Positions 1 to 5,295 of a stretch of 16,527 bases of DNA are shown here, piece after piece. Below the pieces are notes generated by a model. The model was not told the origin of the DNA. It searched no databases and was given only the letters and a program-made list of their open reading frames with translations. Where the stretch lies: contig CALFOA010000113.1 of the NCBI GenBank assembly GCA_937919795.1, positions 1-16,527 on the forward strand, written 5' to 3'. The translations under genes were made by a program, and so were the position numbers. The stretch is from an uncultured Neisseria sp. Its GTDB lineage: Bacteria > Pseudomonadota > Gammaproteobacteria > Burkholderiales > Neisseriaceae. How positions within the stretch are numbered: the first letter of the stretch is position 1; each line of letters opens with the position of its first letter.

Positions 1-251
1 GCAACTTTGAGTCCAGCCGCGCCAAGGTCGTGTGCTCCGAGGCCGAGTGGCGCGTGGTGGACCGCAGCGTGCAGATCCTGGGCGGCCAGGGCGTGACCGG
101 CGAGACGCCGGTGATGCGCATCTTTACCGACATGCGCGCCTTTCGCATCTACGACGGCCCGAGCGAGGTGCACCGCTGGAGCATGGCCCGCAAGCTGGTG
201 CACATGGCCGAGCGCGCCGAGGCCGAGCTGCTGCGCGAGGGTGGGTTGTGA
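1..251 (+). CDS. Acyl-CoA dehydrogenase, C-terminal fragment
   Basis: Open from the left edge (frame starting at nt 3) to TGA at 249-251, giving about 82 residues. These match the C-terminal helical domain of acyl-CoA dehydrogenases, flavoenzymes that introduce the alpha,beta double bond in acyl-CoA thioesters. Visible family features are the QILGGQGVTGETPV stretch (the conserved Q-x-x-GG-x-G motif near the FAD/dimer interface), then RIFTDMRAFRIYDGPSEVHRWSMA, the usual 'R-D-x-R-x-x-x-I-Y-(D/E)-G-x-S-E-V' ending with a basic helix. The GTG at 30 is an internal codon, not a start; the N-terminal three quarters lie outside the window. Codons are almost all G/C-ending, unlike the genes after 1,200, so the source is a GC-rich proteobacterium, probably Comamonadaceae. 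Subfamily and substrate cannot be told from this piece. Confidence 0.85.
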   Translation, partial: NFESSRAKVVCSEAEWRVVDRSVQILGGQGVTGETPVMRIFTDMRAFRIYDGPSEVHRWSMARKLVHMAERAEAELLREGGL

Positions 252-290
252 GCCGGCCGGGCGCCATCGGCTCGGGATGGCGTCTCGGCA

Positions 291-320
291 CGCTATAATA
301 AATATAGCTGTTGGCGCTTA
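291..320. repeat. Half of a Comamonadaceae intergenic palindromic repeat
   Basis: The segment ATATAGCTGTTGGCGCTTAT (303-320 plus flank) resembles the 'ATAGCTGCTAGCGCTT' intergenic repeat that I recall being scattered through Acidovorax, Comamonas and relatives. Only one arm is visible; the expected second arm (AAGCGC..AGC) is not seen, because the stop codon of the minus-strand gene (318-320) lies in the repeat. It is the best taxonomic clue for the left-end fragment. Identification rests on memory of the repeat, not on a search. Confidence 0.5.
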
Positions 321-595
321 TTTGGCGGCCGCACGGGCCGCTTCGGCCTTTGCTTTGGCTTCATCGGCCTTGCGCTGCAGCTCCTGGGCCTCCTTCTCTG
401 CCGCCTGTGCCTGGGCTTCGGCCTCCTTGGCCTTGGCGTCCTTGTCCGAAGGCAGGGCGCCGGCCAGCGCATTGCCGGCCATGGTGCCGGCCACGGCGCC
501 CACGGCGGCCGCGCCCATGGTGCCCATCAGGCCGGGGCCGCGGGCGGCCGGGGCGGCAGCTGGCGCTGCGGGTGCTGCTGCGCCGGACCGCCGGC
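318..595 (-). CDS. Ala-rich glycine-zipper / coiled-coil protein, C-terminal part
   Basis: Minus-strand frame ending in TAA at 318-320. The credible coding part has three sections. First comes an Ala/Pro-rich linker. Next is a glycine-zipper hydrophobic segment (PGLMGTMGAAAVGAVAGTMA, about 530-470). Last is a highly charged Ala/Lys/Glu heptad region (about 440-320) ending AARAAAK, very likely a coiled coil. The frame stays open to 722, but beyond about 600 it runs out of phase under the yceI-like gene and looks like shadow, so the true N-terminus is probably missing. An internal ATG at 527 would give 69 residues but has no clear ribosome site. Function unknown; a membrane-inserting glycine zipper is inferred. 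A join between unrelated pieces may lie near 595-640. Confidence 0.5.
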
Positions 596-640
596 TGACC
601 CGACGCAGTTCGCCGGGCCGGGCCGTGTGCCGCGTCTCGC

Positions 641-1012
641 TTACTGCTTGACCGCCTCGACCTGGATCACCAGGCGCATGTCGTCGGCGAAGCCGTAGTT
701 CAGGCCGTAGCTGGCGCCCCACTGGCTGCGCTTGATGCTGGTCTCGAAGTCGCCACCGCAGACCTCGCGCTTGAGCATCGGGTTCTGGTAGCAGTTGAAC
801 TTGGTCGCCTTCAGCGTGACCGGGTGGGTCTTGCCCATCAGCGTGAACTGGCCGGTCACTTCCTTGACCTTGTCGCCTTCGAACACGAACTTGTCGCCGA
901 CGAAGCGGGCGGTCGGGTAGGCCGCGACGTTCAGGATCTCGGCGCTCTTCAGGTGGCTGTTGAACGGGCCGGTGCCGGTGTTGACCGAGTCGACGTCGAT
1001 GGTGATGTCGAC
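641..1012 (-). pseudogene. YceI-family protein, N-terminally truncated
   Basis: About 123 residues clearly belong to the YceI family (periplasmic lipocalin-like proteins that bind isoprenoids or amides; some are base- or acid-inducible). Landmarks are VDITIDVDSVNTG, HLKSAEILNVAAYPTA, the strand-turn region GQFTLMGKTHPVTL, and the C-terminal FETSIKRSQWGASYG ending FADDMRLVIQVEAVKQ. Two Cys in FNCYQNPMLKREVCGG could form a disulfide. The normal start is absent: no signal peptide and no Y-x-(I/L)-D-x-x-H-S strand. Instead, 32 unrelated residues starting at ATG 1106-1108 are fused in frame. The usual length of about 190 residues is therefore not met. This looks like a join at about 1,000-1,012, within gtcgacatcaccatcgac on the minus strand, not a working gene. 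Confidence 0.7.
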
Positions 1013-1200
1013 CTCGGGAGAGTCGTTGACGTGGTGGACGGTGACCGTCCCACTGCGGAAGTACTTCTCAAGGGTGTCCGGGCTCAGTTGGTCCGTCGGC
1101 GTCGTCATTACGGTCACTCTCCTTGGGGACGCGCTGATTGCGCCTTGATCGCGGACAGGAGGATGGCCTGCCAGGCGGCGTCCTCCCGCTTCTTCTTGGC
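1000..1200 (-). other. GC-rich bridging fragment with end of one ORF and start of another
   Basis: Between the yceI and prmC breakpoints lies about 200 nt belonging to neither gene. On the minus strand it carries the end of one ORF (about 27 codons, ending QSARPQGE, stop at 1114-1116). Five bases later an ATG (1106-1108) opens a second ORF beginning MTTPTDQLSPDTLEKYFRSG. A ribosome site AAGGAGAG overlaps the first stop, so this looks like a real gene-to-gene junction of an operon or phage module. The GC-ending codons and strong Shine-Dalgarno would suit an actinobacterium or its phage, but I do not recognise either product. Both ORFs are cut: the first runs into prmC in frame, the second into yceI in frame. 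Confidence 0.45.
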
Positions 1201-1566
1201 GCCGCTGCCGGTACCCAAGTCCCACACTTTGCCGTTGGTGGGCAAACGCGCCAGCACCGCTTCCACCAAATGCTCGGTTTCCGGGCGCGGAATCAGGGTG
1301 GCCGGCGTGGTGGCAAACGGGCGGCCGTAGAATTCGCGGTTGCCGAGAATATAGGCCATCGGTTCGCCCGCCAAACGGCGTACCAGCATTTGCTGCCATT
1401 GCTCGGCTTGGTTTTCAGACAGGCATTCGTCGCTGCGCATCAGCAAGGCGGTATGGTTATAGCCGGTGGCTGCTTCCAGCAGCATACGCGCTTCCAAACG
1501 CGGTAGGCCGCTGTGGCGCAGCAGTTGGTCTATGGTGTTCATATCGGGAAATGTTTTATCGTTCAT
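1198..1566 (-). pseudogene. prmC: Release-factor glutamine methyltransferase, N-terminal half only
   Basis: PrmC (HemK) methylates the Gln of the GGQ loop of peptide release factors RF1 and RF2. The N-terminal helical domain and linker are intact: LEARMLLEAATG, LAGEPMAYILGNREFYG, the hallmark LIPRPETE (residues 91-98), then the SAM-binding motif I VWDLGTGSGA (114-123). Immediately after GSGA the frame passes into unrelated sequence, so the rest of the Rossmann fold and the catalytic NPPY motif are missing. Full-length proteins are about 270-280 residues. This looks like a contig join near 1,198-1,210. Two starts are possible, ATG 1566 or ATG 1542; neither has a good ribosome site. A DUS at 1414-1425 is read in frame as Cys-Leu-Ser-Glu. 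Confidence 0.85.
1414..1425 (-). repeat. DNA uptake sequence (TG-wad dialect) inside prmC
   Basis: Exact 12/12 TGCCTGTCTGAA on the minus strand. It lies in the coding sequence and encodes C-L-S-E. It also shows that the prmC piece belongs to the Neisseria part of the window. Confidence 0.9.
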
Positions 1567-1607
1567 TTTTGCAAGCGTGCAGAAACCACACGTTTTAATA
1601 CCGTATC

Positions 1608-1632
1608 AAAAAAGGCGGGGATTCCACCCGCC
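1608..1632 (-). terminator. Intrinsic terminator downstream of mgtE
   Basis: Read on the minus strand: GGCGGG (1632-1627), a 7-nt loop, CCCGCC (1619-1614), then six T (1613-1608). The GC-only stem followed by T6 is a textbook rho-independent terminator, 37 nt past the mgtE stop, and separates mgtE from prmC. Confidence 0.85.
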
Positions 1633-1656
1633 CTATCTATATATATCCACTGAGTT

Positions 1657-1668
1657 TTCAGACAGGCA
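1657..1668 (-). repeat. DNA uptake sequence (single)
   Basis: Exact TGCCTGTCTGAA on the minus strand, one base past the mgtE stop codon (1670-1672). No partner copy is nearby, so it is not part of the terminator at 1608-1632. Confidence 0.9.
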
Positions 1669-1669
1669 T

Positions 1670-3109
1670 TTATAACAGGAATATCGTCGCCAAACCCAAG
1701 AAAATCAGGAAACCGCCGGAATCGGTGACTGCAGTAATCAATACCGAACTGCCGAGCGCCGGGTCTCGGCCGGCTTTTTCCATCATCACCGGAATCAACA
1801 CGCCGACGGTTGCGGCGAGCAACAGGTTCAGCGTCATCGCGGCCACCATCACCAAGCCGATGCCGAGGCTGCCGTACAACAGCCACGACACCGTACCCAT
1901 CACCGTGCCCCAAATCAGGCCGTTCACCAGCGCCACGCCCACTTCTTTTTTCAGCAAACGGCTGGCTTGCAGGCCGGAAAGCTGCCCCATCGCCATCGCA
2001 CGCACAATCATGGTAATCGTTTGATTGCCGGAATTGCCGCCGATCCCCGCCACAATCGGCATTAAGGCGGCCAGTGCCACAATTTTTTCGATGCTGCCTT
2101 CAAACGCGCCAATCACGCGGCTGGCGACAAAAGCGGTACACAAATTCACCGCCAGCCACACCCAGCGGTTGCGCACCGAATCCCAAATCGGTGCAAACAA
2201 GTCTTCTTCTTCCTGCAAACCGGCCATGTTCAACATATCCGCTTCGCTTTCTTCGCGGATCACGTCTACCATTTCATCAATGGTGATGCGGCCGATTAAG
2301 CGCTTATCTTCGTCCACCACCGGCGCGGTCACCAAGTCGTAGCGTTCAAACGCCTGCGCCGCTTCTTCCACATTGTCGGTCGGCCGAAAGCGCACCACAT
2401 CGGTGGCCATCACCGTTTCCACCATTTCTTCGGGATCAGAAACCAGCAGGGTACGAATCGGCAACACGCCGATCAGCACATCGTTTTCATCAATCACAAA
2501 AATCTTATCGGTGTGGTCGGGCAGGCTCTCAAAGCGGCGCAGGTAACGCAGCACCACCTCGCAGGCTACATCGGCGCGCACACTCACCTGCTCGAAGTCC
2601 ATCACCGCGCCGACTTGGTCGTCTTCATAAGACATCGCTGCCTGCACTTGCGCACGCTCTTCTTCATCGCGGGTTTGCAGCGCTTCGGCAATCACGTTTT
2701 GCGGCAAGTCGTCGGCCAGATCGGCCAAGTCGTCGGCATCCATGTCTTCCACTGCGGCCAGCAGCTCTTCCTTGTCCATGCTTTCGATCAAGGTTTCGCG
2801 CACTGCATCCGACACTTCCAGCAACACGTCGCCGTCGTCTTCCGGCTCCGCCAGCTTCCACACTATCACCCGCTCTTTTTGCGGCAGCGATTCGAGCAAC
2901 GTCGCCATATCGGCCGGGTGTAATTCGTGCAGAATCGCCATCAATTCAACCAGTTTCTGGTTGAGCGCTTCATCATCCAGCGCTTCGTTGCGTTGGATTT
3001 GGCCGAAAACCGGCAGCAAATCGTCGGCCAGCAGATGCACGCGCTCGATGTCGAGCGGCAGCCGTTCCAATTCGCTGTGGGTGATTTCGTTGAAGTTTTC
3101 TTGGCTCAT
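1670..3109 (-). CDS. mgtE: Magnesium transporter MgtE
   Basis: A 479-residue inner-membrane Mg2+ channel/transporter with the full MgtE order. The acidic N domain (about 30-170) contains LHPADMATLLESLP and the repeated (D/E)DLADLADDLP. Two CBS domains follow (about 170-230 and 235-290, the second with LIGRITIDEMVDVI). The C-terminal transmembrane domain is at about 315-479. In the membrane domain the pore signature PIVAGIGGNSGNQTIT (351-366) and the Asp of AVTDSGGF (463), which coordinates Mg2+ in known homologues, are both present. Start ATG 3107-3109 has a strong GGGGAG ribosome site 5 nt upstream. In this family the cytosolic N and CBS domains close the pore when Mg2+ is high. Transcribed alone: a terminator follows, and fabF upstream has its own terminator. 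Confidence 0.96.
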   Translation of the reverse strand: MSQENFNEITHSELERLPLDIERVHLLADDLLPVFGQIQRNEALDDEALNQKLVELMAILHELHPADMATLLESLPQKERVIVWKLAEPEDDGDVLLEVSDAVRETLIESMDKEELLAAVEDMDADDLADLADDLPQNVIAEALQTRDEEERAQVQAAMSYEDDQVGAVMDFEQVSVRADVACEVVLRYLRRFESLPDHTDKIFVIDENDVLIGVLPIRTLLVSDPEEMVETVMATDVVRFRPTDNVEEAAQAFERYDLVTAPVVDEDKRLIGRITIDEMVDVIREESEADMLNMAGLQEEEDLFAPIWDSVRNRWVWLAVNLCTAFVASRVIGAFEGSIEKIVALAALMPIVAGIGGNSGNQTITMIVRAMAMGQLSGLQASRLLKKEVGVALVNGLIWGTVMGTVSWLLYGSLGIGLVMVAAMTLNLLLAATVGVLIPVMMEKAGRDPALGSSVLITAVTDSGGFLIFLGLATIFLL

Positions 3110-3114
3110 AAATA

Positions 3115-3141
3115 CTCCCCGCGCCTGCTATTGCGCGCGGG
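3115..3141 (-). promoter_or_regulatory. Hairpin overlapping the mgtE ribosome-binding site
   Basis: On the minus strand CCCGCGC (3141-3135), a 10-nt loop, then GCGCGGG (3124-3118). The last GGG is part of the GGGGAG Shine-Dalgarno (3120-3115) of mgtE. A 7-bp, mostly G-C stem here would partly hide the ribosome site. This is visible pairing only; a regulatory role is inferred. I see no M-box-like riboswitch in the leader. Confidence 0.45.
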
Positions 3142-3308
3142 CAATATTCAGACGGGAATCAGGTGTTGAGAATGCAATCGAGATAAGGAAAATATCGAAC
3201 TGTGACTGTCCATAAGGGTTGCCGGTATTTTTTCCACGGGATTGAGTTGAAAAACGGCTGTTATTTTAACACATTCCGCCGCATTATCTTGCCTTTATCG
3301 GGCAAACA

Positions 3309-3354
3309 AAATGCCTGTCTGAAAACGAACTTGCGAGTTTTCAGACAGGCATTT
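3309..3354 (-). terminator. fabF terminator built from an inverted DUS pair
   Basis: Two exact DUS copies, 3312-3323 (+) and 3340-3351 (-), lie in the arms of a perfect 18-bp stem (3309-3326 with 3337-3354) with a 10-nt loop. On the minus strand the stem is followed by TTTTGTTTG. It sits 22 nt past the fabF stop, so it should end fabF transcription. Neisseria species commonly use inverted DUS pairs this way. Confidence 0.85.
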
Positions 3355-3376
3355 ATGAAATCAAACCTAATCGGAT

Positions 3377-4624
3377 TTAATCTTCAAAGCGTTTGAACAC
3401 CAGCGTACCGTTGGTACCGCCGAAACCGAAGGAATTGGATACCGCCGCACGAATCGTCATCTCACGCGCTTGGTTGGCGCAATAATCCAAATCGCAGCCG
3501 CCTTCGATATCTTGCTCAAACAAGTTGATGGTCGGCGGCGATACTTGGTTTTTCACCGCCAGTACGCTGTACACTGCTTCCACACCGCCGGCAGCGCCCA
3601 ACAGGTGGCCGGTCATCGATTTAGTGGAGTTCACCACCAGCTTTTTCGAGTGATCACCGAACACCAGTTTCAAGGCATTGGTTTCATTGGCATCGCCCAA
3701 CGGCGTAGAAGTGCCGTGTGCATTCACATAGTCTACTTCATCGATATTCATGCCGGCATCGGCCAACGCGCGTTTCACCGCCAGCGCAGGACCTTCCGCG
3801 TTCGGCGCGGTGATGTGGTAAGCGTCCGAGCTCATACCGAAGCCCACCAACTCCGCATAAATCTTGGCACCGCGTTTTTTCGCGTGTTCCAACTCTTCCA
3901 GCACCAACACACCGGCACCCTCGCCCATCACAAAGCCATCGCGGCCTTTATCCCACGGACGTGAAGCGGTGGCCGGGTCGTCGTTGCGAGTAGATAGCGC
4001 CTTCATCGCGGCAAAACCACCCATACCGAGCACGCACACCGCACCTTCGGCACCGCCGGCAATCATTACATCGGCATCACCGTATTTAATCATGCGGGCA
4101 GAGTCACCGATAGAATGTGCGCCGGTGGTACAGGCCGACACCATACCGAAACTCGGGCCTTTATAGCCTTTCAGAATGGTCACATGGCCGGCAATCATAT
4201 TGATCAGCGAGCCGGGAATAAAGAAGGGGTTGATTTTGCGCGCGCCGCCTTCTTGCACCGCAATACCGGTGGTTTCAATGCTGGGCAAGCCGCCGATACC
4301 GGCGCCGATGTTCACGCCAACGCGTTCTTTATCCAGATTCGGCGCATCGTCCAAACCCGCATCGGCAACCGCCTGCAACGCCGCCGCAATGCCGTAATGG
4401 ATAAACACATCCATCCGGCGCGCTTCTTTGGCGCTGATATATTCGCCGATATCGAAATCGCGTACTTCGCCGGCAATCTGGCTGTTTAATTCCGAAGCAT
4501 CAAAACGGGTAATCGCACCAATGCCGCTGCGACCGGCCAATAAATTATCCCACGCTGTTGCCACATCGTTGCCGACCGGCGATATTTGCCCCAAGCCGGT
4601 AATCACCACTCTTCTCTGACTCAT
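3377..4624 (-). CDS. fabF: 3-oxoacyl-ACP synthase II (KAS II)
   Basis: 415 residues, the normal FabF length. It catalyses the condensation of acyl-ACP with malonyl-ACP in fatty-acid elongation, including the C16:1 to C18:1 step. The catalytic set is complete: Cys165 in SACTTGAHS, His303 in NAHGTSTPLGD, Lys335 and His340 in NSTKSMTGHLLGAAGG. The C-terminal FGFGGTNGTLVF glycine loop is also present. The frame extends upstream to 4735, but those 37 residues are not FabF-like and run into the acpP terminator; ATG 4622-4624 begins the conserved MSQRRVVITGLG and has a GAGAG purine run before it. It follows acpP but is separated from it by a terminator and 173 nt, so it probably also has its own promoter. 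Confidence 0.96.
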   Translation of the reverse strand: MSQRRVVITGLGQISPVGNDVATAWDNLLAGRSGIGAITRFDASELNSQIAGEVRDFDIGEYISAKEARRMDVFIHYGIAAALQAVADAGLDDAPNLDKERVGVNIGAGIGGLPSIETTGIAVQEGGARKINPFFIPGSLINMIAGHVTILKGYKGPSFGMVSACTTGAHSIGDSARMIKYGDADVMIAGGAEGAVCVLGMGGFAAMKALSTRNDDPATASRPWDKGRDGFVMGEGAGVLVLEELEHAKKRGAKIYAELVGFGMSSDAYHITAPNAEGPALAVKRALADAGMNIDEVDYVNAHGTSTPLGDANETNALKLVFGDHSKKLVVNSTKSMTGHLLGAAGGVEAVYSVLAVKNQVSPPTINLFEQDIEGGCDLDYCANQAREMTIRAAVSNSFGFGGTNGTLVFKRFED

Positions 4625-4733
4625 AGTTCTCTCGCTTCGCCACCCCGTCCGAAAGCCGCCTATAAAAAACAAGGCGGCAGACAGGCTGTTTATCCAAATC
4701 CTATCGGTAAATACTTGTCGATAATGCCATTGC

Positions 4734-4777
4734 AAAAGCCCCCGTGTGCAGGATCAACCCGCGCACAGGGGCTTTTT
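4734..4777 (-). terminator. Intrinsic terminator between acpP and fabF
   Basis: AAAAGCCCC (4734-4742) pairs with GGGGCTTTT (4768-4776), extended by TGTGC (4745-4749) with GCACA (4763-4767) across a 2-nt bulge. Read on the minus strand it ends in TTTTG. It lies about 20 nt past the acpP stop. The plus-strand side also has a T5 run, so it could work in both directions, but no plus-strand gene needs it. Confidence 0.8.
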
Positions 4778-4797
4778 GGTTTCTTCAAACCACACAA

Positions 4798-5034
4798 TTA
4801 GCCGTTGTGAGCGTTGATGTAGTCGATCGCCAATTGTACGGTAGTGATTTTTTCTGCATCTTCATCAGGAATTTCGCAGCCGAAAGCTTCTTCCAAAGCC
4901 ATTACCAGCTCAACGGTATCCAGAGAGTCTGCACCCAAATCGTCTTGGAATGAAGATTCGTTTTTCACTTCAGCTTCGCTAACACCCAGTTGCTCAGCAA
5001 CGATTTTCTTCACTTGTTGTTCGATATTTGACAT
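4798..5034 (-). CDS. acpP: Acyl carrier protein
   Basis: A 78-residue acidic carrier of growing acyl chains for fatty-acid and lipid synthesis. The phosphopantetheine attachment site is Ser37 (counting Met) in [16 protein letters not shown], the canonical DSL motif; the C-terminal helix IDYINAHNG is also typical. Start ATG 5032-5034 has AAGGAC about 9 nt upstream. A promoter-like sequence lies just upstream and a strong terminator just after, so it can be made as a short abundant transcript. fabG/fabD/fabH do not precede it, unlike in E. coli. Confidence 0.97.
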   Translation of the reverse strand: MSNIEQQVKKIVAEQLGVSEAEVKNESSFQDDLGADSLDTVELVMALEEAFGCEIPDEDAEKITTVQLAIDYINAHNG

Positions 5035-5091
5035 GTTGGTTCGTCCTTAATGTGCCTTGCGGCGTGGTTAAATTAAAACAGTTTCGGCACC

Positions 5092-5120
5092 ATTGTACCG
5101 AATTCATTTAGAGTTTTCTA
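5092..5120 (-). promoter_or_regulatory. Candidate sigma-70 promoter of acpP
   Basis: On the minus strand TAGAAA (5120-5115), a 17-nt spacer, then TACAAT (5097-5092). The -10 matches 5 of 6 consensus bases and the -35 matches 4 of 6, with ideal spacing, 58 nt before the acpP start codon. Seen by eye, not tested. Confidence 0.5.
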
Positions 5121-5295
5121 TCCAATATTGATGACACACACCTGAACGGTGTTGCGCAGGGATTAGGCGGCATACTAGCATAGGCTTATTTTGGCTGACA
5201 AGTGAACTTTGCAAACCTCAGGTAAGCAATTGTAAAAGCTTGGCTTATCTGCACAAAAATCACCCAAAATCGCTGCCGTTATCCCTTTTTTCGCT

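Noticed and set aside
641..1399. 252-residue open frame taken as one YceI protein
   Set aside because: Only the last 123 residues are YceI-like. The first part lies under prmC in another frame, and the middle part is a different N-terminus, so it is a fused artefact.
3147..3158. TTCAGACGGGAA as a DUS
   Set aside because: Only 10 of 12 bases match the local dialect. It may be a decayed or other-dialect copy, so it is not listed as a DUS.
3110..3308. Mg2+-sensing M-box riboswitch before mgtE
   Set aside because: The leader is too short and lacks the conserved helices; only the small ribosome-site hairpin is visible.
3202..3396. 64-residue plus-strand gene between mgtE and fabF
   Set aside because: It runs through the DUS terminator hairpin, and its sequence is largely the translated DUS pair; no ribosome site.
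3377..4735. Longer fabF starting at ATG 4735
   Set aside because: The additional 37 residues are not conserved in FabF and begin in the acpP terminator. ATG 4624 starts the conserved N-terminus.
5121..5295. tRNA or small RNA between acpP and the S9 peptidase
   Set aside because: No cloverleaf, CCA end or convincing promoter/terminator pair found by eye.
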